This document shows positions 16,015 to 25,524 of a stretch of 64,000 nucleotides of DNA, in pieces. This stretch comes from Pseudomonas sp. M47T1 (lineage in GTDB: Bacteria > Pseudomonadota > Gammaproteobacteria > Pseudomonadales > Pseudomonadaceae), in the NCBI RefSeq assembly GCF_000263855.1, contig NZ_AJWX01000002.1:186001-250000 (forward strand), in the 5' to 3' direction. Position numbers and translations under genes: made by a program. Under the pieces are notes generated by a model. The model did not search any database and was not told the origin of the DNA. It worked only from the letters and a program-made list of their open reading frames with translations. The first letter of the stretch is position 1. Each line of letters starts with the position of its first letter.

Positions 16015-17599
16015 TGTCCAGCGCCTCGGGCAGCATGTCCGGGTAATCCAGCGTGTAGTGCAGGCCGCGGCTTTCCTTGCGTTGCATGGCCGAGCGGATC
16101 ATCAATTCCGCCACCTGGGCCAGGTTGCGCAGCTCGATCAGGTCGCGGCTGACTTTGTAGTTGCTGTAGAACTCGTCGATCTCGTCCAGCAACAGGCGTA
16201 CCCGGTGCTCGGCCCGTTGCAGGCGCTTGGTGGTACGCACGATGCCCACGTAGTCCCACATGAAGCGCCGCAGCTCATCCCAGTTGTGGGCGATGATCAC
16301 GTCTTCGTCCGAGTCGGTCACCTGGCTGGCGTCCCAGTGCGGCAGCAGCTCGGGCAGGGCGGTGTGCGGCAAGTGGTCGACGATGTGGGCGGCGGCGGAG
16401 CGGCCATAGACGAAGCATTCCAGCAGCGAGTTGCTGGCCATGCGGTTGGCGCCGTGCAGGCCGGTGAAGGTGGTTTCGCCGATGGCGTACAGGCCGGGCA
16501 CGTCGGTGCAGCCGTGCTGATCGATCATCACGCCGCCGCAGGTGTAGTGCGCCGCGGGCACCACCGGAATGGCCTGGCGGGTAATGTCGATGCCGAAGCT
16601 CAAGCAGCGTTCGTACACGGTCGGGAAGTGGCTGGTGATGAACTCGGCCGGTTTGTGGCTGATATCCAGGTACACGCAGTCCACGCCCAGGCGCTTCATT
16701 TCGTGGTCGATGGCGCGGGCCACTATATCGCGCGGCGCCAGTTCGGCGCGAGGGTCAAAGCGCGGCATGAAGCGTTCGCCGTTGGGCAGCTTGAGCAAGG
16801 CGCCTTCGCCGCGCAGGGCTTCGGTTACCAGGAAACTCTTGGCCTGGGGGTGGTACAGGCAGGTGGGGTGGAACTGGTTGAATTCCAGGTTCGCCACCCG
16901 GCAACCGGCGCGCCAGGCCATGGCGATGCCGTCGCCACAGGCGCCATCGGGGTTGCTGGTGTACAGGTAGACCTTGGCCGCGCCACCGGTGGCCAGGATG
17001 GTGAAGCGCGCACCAAAGGTGTCCACTTCCCCGGTGCTGCGGTCCAGCACGTAGGCGCCCAGGCAGCGATCGCCATCCAGACCCAGGCGTCGTTCGGTGA
17101 TCAGGTCCACCGCCACGCGCTGTTCCAGCAGGTCGATGTTGGGGCGCAGTCGGGCCTGGGCCAGCAAGGTCTTGAAGATGGCGGCGCCGGTGGCGTCGGC
17201 GGCATGGATGATACGCCGGTGGCTATGGCCGCCTTCGCGCGTCAGGTGGAATTCGAAACTGTTTTCGTCGTGGGCCGGGTCATCGTCGCGGGTGAACGGC
17301 ACGCCCTGGTCGATCAGCCACTGGATGGCCTCGCGGCTGTGCTCCACAGTGAAACGCACGGCGTCTTCGTGGCACAAGCCGCCGCCCGCGTTGAGGGTGT
17401 CCTCCACGTGGGACTGCACCGTGTCGGTGTCATCCAGCACGGCTGCGACGCCGCCCTGGGCCCAGAAGGTCGAGCCGTTGGACAAATCGCCCTTGCTCAG
17501 CACAGCAATGCGCAAATGGCCGGGCAGGGTCAGGGCCAGGCTCAAGCCTGCGGCACCGCTGCCAATCACTAGAACGTCGTGTTGATACTGCTGGCTCAT
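15983..17599 (-). CDS. nadB: L-aspartate oxidase
   Basis: The 538-aa flavoenzyme oxidises L-aspartate to iminoaspartate, the first step of de novo NAD synthesis. The FAD-binding [13 protein letters not shown] is near the N-terminus. The active-site region includes TWGG-equivalent [32 protein letters not shown] and [19 protein letters not shown]. The start [15 protein letters not shown] was chosen where the Rossmann fold begins; longer upstream frame is not protein-like. It is divergent from algU. NAD salvage genes occur elsewhere in the window at 34-38 kb. Confidence 0.96.
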   Translation of the reverse strand: MSQQYQHDVLVIGSGAAGLSLALTLPGHLRIAVLSKGDLSNGSTFWAQGGVAAVLDDTDTVQSHVEDTLNAGGGLCHEDAVRFTVEHSREAIQWLIDQGVPFTRDDDPAHDENSFEFHLTREGGHSHRRIIHAADATGAAIFKTLLAQARLRPNIDLLEQRVAVDLITERRLGLDGDRCLGAYVLDRSTGEVDTFGARFTILATGGAAKVYLYTSNPDGACGDGIAMAWRAGCRVANLEFNQFHPTCLYHPQAKSFLVTEALRGEGALLKLPNGERFMPRFDPRAELAPRDIVARAIDHEMKRLGVDCVYLDISHKPAEFITSHFPTVYERCLSFGIDITRQAIPVVPAAHYTCGGVMIDQHGCTDVPGLYAIGETTFTGLHGANRMASNSLLECFVYGRSAAAHIVDHLPHTALPELLPHWDASQVTDSDEDVIIAHNWDELRRFMWDYVGIVRTTKRLQRAEHRVRLLLDEIDEFYSNYKVSRDLIELRNLAQVAELMIRSAMQRKESRGLHYTLDYPDMLPEALDTILVPPTYDD

Positions 17600-17982
17600 G
17601 TCTGTGTGTCCGCGGGGGCGACTATTGTTTTCGGCGCAGTCTCCTCCATGCGGCCGGTGCTGTGCAATCCTCACTTGGTAGCACACCCAAAATCCAAAGC
17701 CGAACAGACAAGGCGGCCCGCCCACGTTGGCACCAACCGGTATCTGTGGGGAGCCCTGCCGAACTCTCCTGTGGCTACTAGTATATAAAGGGTCCCAGCG
17801 GCACAATAGCGACGCCTTCATGGCGTTGTGGAACTATACCGTTGGTCGGGCTATCAGATACATGGACTGACGGACGGAAGGAATGCGCCTGATCGACCGG
17901 TCTTGAGCCTGTTTCATGGCTGAAACACCGGCGCTCAACGCATGAACTCGCAACGTCCTCGGGCGATCCCTGCAAATACCGG

Positions 17983-18010
17983 GAACTTTATGCAATACCC
18001 CGGTATCCAT
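17983..18010 (+). promoter_or_regulatory. Candidate distal AlgU (sigma-E type) promoter
   Basis: GAACTT is followed after 17 nt by TCCAT, a partial match to the AlgU consensus (GAACTT, 16-17 nt, TCTGA). The -35 is perfect and the -10 is imperfect. It lies about 255 bp upstream of algU. Confidence 0.35.
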
Positions 18011-18177
18011 AGACGGTCGCCCATGAGAAGGGAAACGGCGTCGGCTTTATGTGGGGCTGAGGTCGCTGGCCACTGCAAGCGGATTCGACGACAAGATTAT
18101 TGACGCAGCCGGCCATGACCGCGCTGCGGTTTTCGTGCAGGTCAAATTATGGCTCGCAGGAAACTTGCTTGGAGGGG

Positions 18178-18204
18178 AGAACTTTTGCGAAAAGCCCGAG
18201 TCTA
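18178..18204 (+). promoter_or_regulatory. AlgU-dependent autoregulatory promoter of algU
   Basis: GAACTT, a 16-nt spacer and TCTAT match the AlgU promoter consensus and the surrounding wording (GGGGAGAACTTTTGC, CCCGAGTCTAT) agrees with the well-studied P1 promoter of P. aeruginosa algU. It would start transcription about 55 nt before the algU ATG, giving positive autoregulation. Confidence 0.85.
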
Positions 18205-18264
18205 TGTTTGCAAGCCTGAACGATGGCTTAAGCAATGCTCCTCCAGGTACAACGAGGAGTATTC

Positions 18265-18846
18265 ATGCTAACCCAGGAAGAGGATCAGCAACTGGTCGAG
18301 CGTGTTCAACGCGGCGACCGGCGAGCTTTCGATCTGTTGGTGCTGAAGTATCAGCACAAGATTCTCGGGTTGATCGTGCGATTCGTGCACGACACCCATG
18401 AAGCCCAGGATGTGGCGCAAGAAGCCTTTATCAAGGCGTATCGGGCGCTTGGAAATTTTCGCGGAGACAGTGCCTTTTACACCTGGCTGTACCGCATCGC
18501 CATCAACACGGCGAAAAACTACTTGGTGTCCCGCGGTCGCAGGCCACCCGATAGTGATGTGAGTTCCGAGGATGCCGAGTTCTACGACGGCGATCATGGC
18601 CTCAAGGATCTGGAGTCTCCGGAGCGCTCCCTGTTACGCGATGAGATCGAGGGCACCGTCCACCGGACCATCCAGCAACTGCCAGAAGATTTGCGTACGG
18701 CGTTAACTTTACGTGAATTCGATGGTCTGAGTTACGAGGACATTGCCAGCGTCATGCAGTGTCCGGTTGGTACCGTGCGATCCCGGATTTTCCGCGCTCG
18801 GGAGGCCATAGATAAAGCCCTGCAGCCTTTGTTGCAGGAAACCTGA
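18265..18846 (+). CDS. algU: ECF sigma factor AlgU (RpoE/AlgT)
   Basis: The 193-aa extracytoplasmic-function sigma factor controls the envelope-stress and alginate response. Region 2 contains DVAQEAFIKAYRAL and region 4 the helix-turn-helix YEDIASVMQCPVGTVRSRIFRAR. GAGGAG precedes the ATG by five bases; an ATG ten codons earlier lacks this. It heads algU-mucA-mucB-mucD. MucA holds the sigma factor at the membrane until regulated proteolysis frees it. Confidence 0.97.
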   Translation: MLTQEEDQQLVERVQRGDRRAFDLLVLKYQHKILGLIVRFVHDTHEAQDVAQEAFIKAYRALGNFRGDSAFYTWLYRIAINTAKNYLVSRGRRPPDSDVSSEDAEFYDGDHGLKDLESPERSLLRDEIEGTVHRTIQQLPEDLRTALTLREFDGLSYEDIASVMQCPVGTVRSRIFRAREAIDKALQPLLQET

Positions 18847-18877
18847 GACAGCGGCGACAGCCAAGAGAGGAACCGCC

Positions 18878-19474
18878 ATGAGTCGTGAAGCTTTGCAGGA
18901 ATCGCTGTCCGCGGTGATGGATAACGAAGCGGACGAACTGGAATTACGCCGGGTCATCAATGCCCTGGAAGATCCTGAAACACGTGCCACCTGGAATCGC
19001 TACCAGATTGCGCGTGCTGTCATGCACAAGGACTTGCTTGACCCACGCCTGGACCTGGCAACGGCCGTTTCGGCTGCCATTGCCGACGAGATCGCCCCCA
19101 TCAAGGCGTCCCGTGGCCCATGGCGCAGCATTGGCCGTCTGGCCGTGGCTGCCTCGGTAACCGTCGCGGTGCTGGCAGGTGTGCGCCTGTACAACCAGGA
19201 CGAAATCGCCGGCAACCAACTGGCCCAGCAGCAACCGGCTACCCAGCAGGCGCCTTCGGTGCCGCAGGTTCAAGGCCCGGCCGTGCTGGCAGGCTACACT
19301 GAAAGTGCCGACCAGAGCACCGGCCCCATGGCCAACGGCGTTCTGCAAGGTCAGGCTGGCATGCATGACCAGCGTCTGCCCGGCTACCTGCGCCAACACG
19401 CCCAGGAAGCTGCGTTGAAAGGGACTGAAAGCGCGTTGCCTTACGCACGTGCCGCGAGTCTTGAAAACCGCTAA
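18878..19474 (+). CDS. mucA: Anti-sigma factor MucA
   Basis: The 198-aa single-pass membrane protein binds AlgU through its cytoplasmic N-terminal domain (MSREALQESLSAVMDNEADELELRR; residues about 1-80), crosses the membrane at about residues 85-103 (IGRLAVAASVTVAVLAGVRLY) and exposes a periplasmic tail. The C-terminus ...LPYARAASLENR is complete; there is no frameshift of the kind seen in mucoid isolates. It lies 31 bp after algU and 8 bp before mucB. Confidence 0.96.
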   Translation: MSREALQESLSAVMDNEADELELRRVINALEDPETRATWNRYQIARAVMHKDLLDPRLDLATAVSAAIADEIAPIKASRGPWRSIGRLAVAASVTVAVLAGVRLYNQDEIAGNQLAQQQPATQQAPSVPQVQGPAVLAGYTESADQSTGPMANGVLQGQAGMHDQRLPGYLRQHAQEAALKGTESALPYARAASLENR

Positions 19475-19482
19475 GGAGTTGC

Positions 19483-20442
19483 ATGCGCGCCATACCGCTA
19501 CTACCGCTATTGCTCGGTACTTGCCTGAGCGTCCCGGCCTTTGCGGCCACCGACGCTTCACAATGGCTTAACCGCCTGGCCCAGGCCGAGCAGCAGCAGA
19601 GTTTCCAGGGCACTTTCGTCTACGAACGCAACGGCAGTTTTTCCACTCACGATATCTGGCATCGCGCCCAGAACGGCAAGGTCAGCGAGCGGCTTCTGCA
19701 GCTCGACGGCTCCGCCCAGGAAGTCGTGCGCGTGGATGGTCGTACCCAATGCGTGAGCGGAACCCTGGTTCCCGGTGTGACCGAAGCACCAAATTCCTCG
19801 GGTCGGGTGCTCGACCCGCTCAAGTTGATGTCCTGGTACGACCTGTCGGTGGCGGGGCAATCACGGGTAGCGGGGCGTGACGCCACCATCGTCACGCTGA
19901 CGCCCAAAGACCAGCATCGCTACGGTTTCGAATTGCATCTGGACAGCCAGACTGGCCTGCCGCTCAAGTCGTTGTTGCTCGACGACAAGGGGCGCTTGCT
20001 GGAGCGCTTCCAGTTCACCCGGTTGGACACCACCGTACCCACCGATGCGCAGCTGGCGGCCAGTGACAACTGCAAGCCGCTGGCACCGTCCGTGGTGGCC
20101 CAAGCCCCTGCGTCGGCTGCCAGTCACTGGCGCTCGGACTGGTTGCCGCCCGGTTTCGAGCTGGCCGGCAGTTCGGTCCGCAAAGACCCGGACAGCAAGG
20201 TCACGGTCAGTAGCCTGATGTATGACGACGGCCTGGCACGGTTCTCGGTATTTCTGGAGCCGCTCAACGGCACAGTGGGCACCGATACCCGTACTCAGCT
20301 AGGGCCAACCTCGGCCGTATCGCGGCGCCTCACCACGCCCAAGGGTGATGTGATGGTGACCGTGGTCGGTGAAATTCCCATCGGCACCGCCGAACGCATC
20401 GCGTTGTCGATGCGCGCGCAAGACGCTCAGGCGAAGAATTGA
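19483..20442 (+). CDS. mucB: Periplasmic anti-sigma partner MucB
   Basis: The 319-aa protein has a cleavable signal peptide (MRAIPLLPLLLGTCLSVPAFA) and the RseB/MucB two-domain layout, with the lipoprotein-like large domain (QQSFQGTFVYERNG) and a smaller C-terminal domain. It binds the MucA periplasmic tail and shields it from AlgW cleavage until mislocalised outer-membrane material displaces it. AAGGAG lies upstream of the ATG, eight bases after mucA. The spacing to mucD is unusually long. Confidence 0.95.
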   Translation: MRAIPLLPLLLGTCLSVPAFAATDASQWLNRLAQAEQQQSFQGTFVYERNGSFSTHDIWHRAQNGKVSERLLQLDGSAQEVVRVDGRTQCVSGTLVPGVTEAPNSSGRVLDPLKLMSWYDLSVAGQSRVAGRDATIVTLTPKDQHRYGFELHLDSQTGLPLKSLLLDDKGRLLERFQFTRLDTTVPTDAQLAASDNCKPLAPSVVAQAPASAASHWRSDWLPPGFELAGSSVRKDPDSKVTVSSLMYDDGLARFSVFLEPLNGTVGTDTRTQLGPTSAVSRRLTTPKGDVMVTVVGEIPIGTAERIALSMRAQDAQAKN

Positions 20443-20511
20443 GGCGCCAATGCTGAGCAGAAGCGGGCGTGCAGGGAGCACGCCAGGGCATCCGTTACAA
20501 AGGATGTCGAA

Positions 20512-20682
20512 ATGAAACTTCTGTCAGTCAGGTTGCAAAACCCTCTGTTTTTTTCTATAGGTCAGACCCTCAAGGGTCTGGCCTTGTCTGCTGTTTCAGG
20601 ATCGCCTCTGCTGACACCCGGACCCGGACATTGCCTTGCGGCAGTGCCCGGGTTTTGTGCGTCTGGCGAAGCCAATTGCTAA
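20512..20682 (+). CDS. Possible 56-codon leader ORF between mucB and mucD
   Basis: An ATG with AAAGGA eight bases upstream opens a 56-codon frame (MKLLSVRLQNPLFFSIGQTL...) that ends 27 bp before mucD. It occupies the place of mucC in P. aeruginosa but shows no resemblance to MucC/RseC. Third codon positions are not as GC-rich as in neighbouring genes, which argues against a conserved protein. If translated it would run through the hairpin at its 3' end and could act as a leader peptide. Confidence 0.25.
   Translation: MKLLSVRLQNPLFFSIGQTLKGLALSAVSGSPLLTPGPGHCLAAVPGFCASGEANC
20622..20656 (+). terminator. Hairpin with short T tract between mucB and mucD
   Basis: ACCCGGACATTGCC and GGCAGTGCCCGGGT form a stem of about 13 pairs (one G-T, one A-C mismatch) around a TTGC loop and are followed by TTTT. 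This is a weak intrinsic terminator or attenuator within the operon. A second small hairpin (CAGACCC-TCAA-GGGTCTG) lies about 50 bp upstream. Confidence 0.55.
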
Positions 20683-20709
20683 ACCTTGCTCGTGACCAAC
20701 GGGAGCCGT

Positions 20710-22146
20710 ATGTCGATATTACGCTTGAAGAGTTACCTGACCGTGTGCGCCGCCGTGCTAATGCTCGGCCAGGCCGTCACCGCCCAGGCTGAAGCCCTGC
20801 CCGACTTCACCAACCTGGTGGAGCAGGCCTCGCCGGCCGTCGTCAACATCAGTACCACGCAAAAGCTGCCCGACCGCGCCACGGCCGGCGGCGACATGCC
20901 GGACCTGGACGACCTGCCGCCGGCCTTCCGCGATTTCTTCCGCAACATGCCGCGTTCGCCGCGCAGCCCCAAGGGCGGTGATCGCCAGCGCGAAGCCCAG
21001 TCCCTGGGGTCGGGCTTCATCATTTCCGATGATGGCTATGTGCTGACCAACAACCACGTGATCGCCGACGCCGATGAAATCATCGTGCGCCTGTCCGACC
21101 GCAGCGAGCTGAAAGCCAAGTTGGTGGGTACCGACCCGCGCACCGACGTGGCGCTGCTGAAAATCGACGGCAAGAACCTGCCTACCGTGAAATTGGGCGA
21201 CTCCGACAAGCTCAAGGTGGGCGAGTGGGTGTTGGCCATCGGTTCGCCGTTCGGCTTCGATCATTCCGTCACCAAGGGTATTGTCAGCGCCAAGGGCCGT
21301 ACCCTGCCCAATGACGCCTACGTACCGTTCATCCAGACCGACGTGGCCATCAATCCTGGCAACTCCGGCGGCCCGCTGTTCAACATGGCGGGCGAAGTGG
21401 TGGGCATCAACTCGCAGATATTCACCCGTTCCGGCGGCTTCATGGGCCTGTCGTTCGCCATCCCCATCGATGTGGCCATGGACGTGGCCAACCAGCTGAA
21501 GAAAGACGGCAAGGTCAGCCGTGGCTGGCTGGGCGTGGTCATCCAGGAAGTGAACAAGGACCTGGCCGAGTCGTTCGGCCTGGACAAGCCGGCCGGTGCC
21601 CTGGTGGCGCAGTTGGTTGAGGACGGCCCTGCGGCCAAGTCCGGCCTGCAAGTGGGCGACGTTATCCTGAGCATGAATGGCCAGCCAATCGTCATGTCTG
21701 CCGACCTGCCGCACCTGGTGGGTAGCCTGAAGGCCGGTGCCAAGGCCAGCCTGGAAGTGGTTCGCGAAGGCAAGCGCAAGACCATCGACGTGACCGTCGG
21801 GGCCATGCCTGCCAATGACGACGACATCGTGGCCGGTGGCAGCGACAAGGCCCAGGCCGAGAGCAACAGTAACCGCCTGGGCGTTTCCGTGGCCGACCTG
21901 ACCGCCGATCAGAAAAAGTCCCTGGACCTGCAAAGCGGCGTGGTCATCAAGGACGTTCAGGACGGCCCTGCCTCCCTGATCGGCCTGCAGCCGGGTGACG
22001 TCATCACCCACCTGAACAACCAGGCCATCGGTTCGGCGAAGGAATTCACCGAAATCGCCAAGGGCTTGCCGAAAAACCGGTCGGTGTCCATGCGCGTGCT
22101 GCGCCAGGGCCGTGCGAGCTTCATCACCTTCAAGCTCAGCGAGTGA
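20710..22146 (+). CDS. mucD: Periplasmic serine protease/chaperone MucD (HtrA/DegP family)
   Basis: The 478-aa protein has a signal peptide (LTVCAAVLMLGQAVTAQAEA), a trypsin-like domain with catalytic His116 (LTNNHV), Asp146 (RTDVALL) and Ser219 (GNSGGPL), and two PDZ domains. MucD degrades misfolded periplasmic proteins and dampens AlgU activation. GGGAG precedes the ATG by four bases. The reading frame extends eight codons further upstream, but that part lacks a ribosome-binding site. A strong terminator follows. Confidence 0.96.
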   Translation: MSILRLKSYLTVCAAVLMLGQAVTAQAEALPDFTNLVEQASPAVVNISTTQKLPDRATAGGDMPDLDDLPPAFRDFFRNMPRSPRSPKGGDRQREAQSLGSGFIISDDGYVLTNNHVIADADEIIVRLSDRSELKAKLVGTDPRTDVALLKIDGKNLPTVKLGDSDKLKVGEWVLAIGSPFGFDHSVTKGIVSAKGRTLPNDAYVPFIQTDVAINPGNSGGPLFNMAGEVVGINSQIFTRSGGFMGLSFAIPIDVAMDVANQLKKDGKVSRGWLGVVIQEVNKDLAESFGLDKPAGALVAQLVEDGPAAKSGLQVGDVILSMNGQPIVMSADLPHLVGSLKAGAKASLEVVREGKRKTIDVTVGAMPANDDDIVAGGSDKAQAESNSNRLGVSVADLTADQKKSLDLQSGVVIKDVQDGPASLIGLQPGDVITHLNNQAIGSAKEFTEIAKGLPKNRSVSMRVLRQGRASFITFKLSE

Positions 22147-22167
22147 TCGCACAGGCCTGAAACAGGG

Positions 22168-22194
22168 AAGGGCGGTCGTTGACCGCCCTTTTTT
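22168..22194 (+). terminator. Intrinsic terminator after mucD
   Basis: AAGGGCGGTC and GACCGCCCTT form a perfect 10-bp stem with a GTT loop, followed by TTTT. It ends the algU operon 22 bp after the mucD stop and separates it from lepA. Confidence 0.92.
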
Positions 22195-22260
22195 GTGGTG
22201 GATCCCTTTGAGCTGCGCAGGCTGCGAAAAGGTCTGAAGGACCTTCAGCTGTGGCATGTC

Positions 22261-22298
22261 GATCGCGGGCCCGCTGCGGGCCTTCGCAGCCTGGCGGG
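22261..22298. repeat. REP element (GCCAGGCTGCGAAGGCCCGC type)
   Basis: The palindromic sequence GATCGCGGGCCCGCTGCGGG continues into CCTTCGCAGCCTGGCGG. Its reverse complement recurs almost unchanged at 54911-54949, with a 2-base insertion in the loop. It lies in the mucD-lepA gap. Confidence 0.8.
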
Positions 22299-22416
22299 AG
22301 AACATGAACAAACACCCGGCAATAACCCCAATTTCCCCACGCCGCGGATAATCAGGTACAATTCCCGGCTATTTTTCGTTGGGCGTCCAGCCCGCAGCCT
22401 TTTTGAGTGTTGATCC

Positions 22417-24216
22417 GTGAGTGATTTGAGTCATATCCGCAATTTCTCCATCATCGCCCACATTGACCATGGCAAGTCGACGCTGGCCGATCGGTTCATC
22501 CAGATGTGCGGCGGCCTGGCCGATCGCGAGATGGAAGCTCAGGTGCTGGACTCCATGGACCTGGAGCGCGAGCGTGGGATCACCATCAAGGCCCACAGCG
22601 TCACGCTGCACTACAAGGCCCAGGACGGTAAAACCTACCAGCTGAACTTCATCGACACCCCCGGCCACGTCGACTTCACCTATGAAGTCAGCCGTTCGCT
22701 GGCCGCCTGCGAAGGCGCGCTGCTGGTGGTCGATGCCGGTCAAGGCGTGGAGGCCCAGTCGGTCGCCAACTGCTACACCGCCATCGAGCAGGGCCTGGAA
22801 GTCATGCCGGTGCTGAACAAGATGGACCTGCCCCAGGCCGACCCCGATCGCGTCAAGGACGAGATCGAGAAGGTCATCGGCATCGACGCCACCGACGCCG
22901 TGGCGTGCAGTGCCAAAAGCGGCATGGGCGTGATCGACGTGCTCGAACGCCTGGTCCAGACCATTCCAGCCCCTACCGGCAACATCGAAGATCCGCTGCA
23001 GGCGTTGATCATCGACTCCTGGTTCGACAACTACCTGGGCGTCGTGTCCCTGGTACGCGTTCGCCATGGCCGCGTGAAAAAGGGTGACAAGATTCTGGTC
23101 AAGTCCACCGGCAAGGTGCACCTGGTCGACAGCGTGGGTGTATTCACGCCCAAGCACACCGCCACCGCCGACCTCAAGGCCGGTGAAGTGGGCTTCATCA
23201 TCGCCAGCATCAAGGACATTCACGGTGCACCCGTAGGTGACACCCTGACCTTGAGCAGCACCCCTGACGTAGACGTGCTGCCAGGCTTCAAGCGCATCCA
23301 GCCACAAGTCTACGCCGGCCTGTTCCCGGTCAGCTCCGAAGACTTCGAAGACTTCCGCGACGCACTGTCCAAGCTGACCCTCAACGACTCGTCGTTGCAG
23401 TACCTGCCGGAAAGCTCCGACGCCCTGGGCTTCGGCTTCCGCTGTGGCTTCCTGGGCATGCTGCACATGGAAATCATCCAGGAGCGCCTGGAGCGCGAAT
23501 ACGACCTGGACCTGATTACCACCGCGCCTAGCGTAATCTTCGAAGTGCTGCTCAAGACGGGCGAGACCATCTACGTCGACAACCCGTCGAAGCTGCCGGA
23601 CGTATCCGCCGTGGAAGATTTCCGCGAGCCGATCGTCGCCGCTACTATCCTTGTGCCTCAAGAGCACCTGGGCAACGTCATTACCCTGTGCATCGAGAAG
23701 CGTGGCGTACAGCGCGACATGCAGTTCCTCGGCAGCCAGGTGCAGGTGCGCTACGACCTGCCGATGAACGAAGTGGTGCTGGACTTCTTCGATCGCCTGA
23801 AATCCACCAGCCGCGGCTATGCTTCCCTGGACTACCATTTCGATCGCTACCAGTCGGCCAACCTGGTCAAGCTGGACGTGCTGATCAACGGTGACAAGGT
23901 TGACGCCCTGGCCCTGATCGTTCACCGCGACAACGCCCACTACAAGGGCCGTGCGCTGACCGAAAAGATGAAAGAACTGATTCCTCGGCAGATGTTCGAC
24001 GTTGCGATCCAGGCCGCCATTGGCGGCCAGATCGTGGCCCGTACCACTGTCAAGGCGCTCAGAAAGAACGTACTGGCCAAATGCTACGGCGGTGACGTAA
24101 GCCGTAAGCGCAAGCTGTTGGAAAAGCAGAAGGCCGGTAAGAAACGCATGAAACAGGTCGGCAACGTGGAAATTCCACAAGAAGCCTTCCTCGCCGTGCT
24201 CAGGTTGGATAGTTAG
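22417..24216 (+). CDS. lepA: Elongation factor 4 (LepA)
   Basis: The 599-aa translational GTPase promotes back-translocation or ribosome maturation. It starts at GTG with [22 protein letters not shown], which contains the G1 P-loop; DTPGHVDF is G3 and NKMDLP is G4. The C-terminal LepA-specific domain ends [21 protein letters not shown]. No strong Shine-Dalgarno is visible. A TACAAT hexamer at 22357-22362 could be a -10. It is followed by lepB after 5 bp. Confidence 0.97.
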   Translation: MSDLSHIRNFSIIAHIDHGKSTLADRFIQMCGGLADREMEAQVLDSMDLERERGITIKAHSVTLHYKAQDGKTYQLNFIDTPGHVDFTYEVSRSLAACEGALLVVDAGQGVEAQSVANCYTAIEQGLEVMPVLNKMDLPQADPDRVKDEIEKVIGIDATDAVACSAKSGMGVIDVLERLVQTIPAPTGNIEDPLQALIIDSWFDNYLGVVSLVRVRHGRVKKGDKILVKSTGKVHLVDSVGVFTPKHTATADLKAGEVGFIIASIKDIHGAPVGDTLTLSSTPDVDVLPGFKRIQPQVYAGLFPVSSEDFEDFRDALSKLTLNDSSLQYLPESSDALGFGFRCGFLGMLHMEIIQERLEREYDLDLITTAPSVIFEVLLKTGETIYVDNPSKLPDVSAVEDFREPIVAATILVPQEHLGNVITLCIEKRGVQRDMQFLGSQVQVRYDLPMNEVVLDFFDRLKSTSRGYASLDYHFDRYQSANLVKLDVLINGDKVDALALIVHRDNAHYKGRALTEKMKELIPRQMFDVAIQAAIGGQIVARTTVKALRKNVLAKCYGGDVSRKRKLLEKQKAGKKRMKQVGNVEIPQEAFLAVLRLDS

Positions 24217-24221
24217 GTCCT

Positions 24222-25076
24222 ATGTCTCTAAATTTCCCGCTGTTGCTGGTTATCGCTGTAGCCGTGTGCGGTTTGCTGGCACTGTTCGATCTGGTTTTCC
24301 TGGCCTCGCGTCGCAAGACCGCGATCGCCACCTACCAGGGCAGTGTCACCGAGCCGGACCCGGTAGTGCTTGAACAGTTGAACAAGGAGCCGACGCTGGT
24401 TGAATACGGCAAGTCGTTCTTCCCTGTGCTGTTTATCGTGCTGGTGCTGCGTTCGTTCCTGGTCGAGCCTTTCCAGATCCCATCGGGGTCCATGAAGCCG
24501 ACTTTGGAGGTGGGCGATTTCATCCTGGTGAACAAGTTCTCCTATGGCATTCGCCTGCCGGTGATCGACAAGAAGGTCATCGAGATCGGTGACCCGCAGC
24601 GTGGCGACGTGATGGTGTTCCGCTACCCAAGCGACCCTAGCGTCAACTACATCAAGCGCGTGATCGGCCTGCCGGGCGACCACATCGCCTACACCAGCGA
24701 CAAGCAACTATTGATCAACGGCCAGCCGGTCGCCGAAAAGCTGCTGGGCACCGAGCCTGGTACCCTGGGCACCGCTGAGCTGTATCAGGAAAAACTCGGC
24801 AACGTCGAGCACCTGATCCGCCAGGAAATGGGCCGTTATCACATGCCGCCAGACAATCAATGGACCGTGCCCGCCGGGCACTACTTCATGATGGGCGACA
24901 ACCGTGACAACTCCAATGACAGCCGTTACTGGGATGATCCACGCATTCCCAAGGAATTGCTGGGCATGGTCCCGGACCGCAATATCGTCGGCAAGGCCTT
25001 CGCGGTCTGGATGAGCTGGCCGGAACCGAAGATGAGCCACTTGCCGAATTTCTCGCGAGTCGGGCTGATCAAGTAA
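24222..25076 (+). CDS. lepB: Signal peptidase I
   Basis: The 284-aa membrane protease removes Sec signal peptides from exported proteins. Two N-terminal transmembrane segments are followed by the catalytic domain with Ser90 in PSGSMKPTL and Lys145 in YIKRVIGLPGD; the GDNRDNSNDSRYW box E follows. The length is close to that of E. coli LepB. It forms an operon with lepA and probably with DUF4845-rnc-era. Confidence 0.97.
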   Translation: MSLNFPLLLVIAVAVCGLLALFDLVFLASRRKTAIATYQGSVTEPDPVVLEQLNKEPTLVEYGKSFFPVLFIVLVLRSFLVEPFQIPSGSMKPTLEVGDFILVNKFSYGIRLPVIDKKVIEIGDPQRGDVMVFRYPSDPSVNYIKRVIGLPGDHIAYTSDKQLLINGQPVAEKLLGTEPGTLGTAELYQEKLGNVEHLIRQEMGRYHMPPDNQWTVPAGHYFMMGDNRDNSNDSRYWDDPRIPKELLGMVPDRNIVGKAFAVWMSWPEPKMSHLPNFSRVGLIK

Positions 25077-25084
25077 CACCAGGC

Positions 25085-25107
25085 GGCGCTGTCCAGTGGA
25101 CAGCGCC
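25085..25107 (+). other. Strong stem-loop between lepB and the rnc genes
   Basis: GGCGCTGTCC-AGT-GGACAGCGCC forms a perfect 10-bp stem with a 3-nt loop, nine bases after the lepB stop. There is no T tract directly after it, so it is not a standard terminator. It could be an RNA processing or stability site ahead of the RNase III gene. Confidence 0.65.
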
Positions 25108-25146
25108 GAATGCTTTTCAGGCGTCGGCAGGGACGAGGAGCTGGAC

Positions 25147-25524
25147 ATGAACGGAAGCGGTTCGCAGAAAGGCGTTTCGCTGCTGGGAGGGCTGGTTATC
25201 CTGGCCATACTGGGCTTTGTGGCCAGTACTGCCTTCAAGGTTCTTCCGCATTACTTCGACTACTGGACGGTGAAGAAAATCATCGAATCGGTACCGGCGG
25301 AGAAAGCCAAGCGCATCGATAGCGTGGCCGCCTTCTACGATCATGTGTCCGCCGGCATGCAGGTCAACAATATCCGTGACCTGGACCCTGGAAAGATTTT
25401 GACCGTGACACTGGACGACGATGTATTCGCCGCCCATTTGCAATACGAACAGCGTGAGCCACTGATCGGCAATGTCGACCTGGTGGTGAAATTTGACCAC
25501 GAATTCAGCGTGCGTAAACCGTGA
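25147..25524 (+). CDS. DUF4845 membrane protein
   Basis: The 125-aa protein has one N-terminal transmembrane helix ([20 protein letters not shown]) and a periplasmic domain with [19 protein letters not shown], the DUF4845 signature. Function is unknown, though the gene is consistently placed between lepB and rnc in Pseudomonas. GAGGAG precedes the ATG. Its stop overlaps the rnc GTG start by 4 nt. Confidence 0.85.
   Translation: MNGSGSQKGVSLLGGLVILAILGFVASTAFKVLPHYFDYWTVKKIIESVPAEKAKRIDSVAAFYDHVSAGMQVNNIRDLDPGKILTVTLDDDVFAAHLQYEQREPLIGNVDLVVKFDHEFSVRKP

Larger units (their letters stand above)
17600..18264. other. nadB-algU divergent control region
   Basis: These 665 bp carry no convincing gene. 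On the plus side they hold a strong AlgU-type promoter close to algU and a weaker candidate further up. The nadB promoter must lie on the minus strand; a TATACT hexamer at 17785-17780 is a possible -10 but no good -35 is at the right distance. Confidence 0.55.

Noticed and set aside
15719..17572. 617-residue open frame antisense to nadB
   Set aside because: It shadows the nadB frame and only its first part overlaps ygfX; no protein family features.
20443..20709. mucC gene
   Set aside because: The spacer is too short for the roughly 150-aa MucC and the only small frame does not resemble it.
22369..24180. 603-residue open frame antisense to lepA
   Set aside because: LepA is unmistakable on the other strand; the antisense product has no family match.
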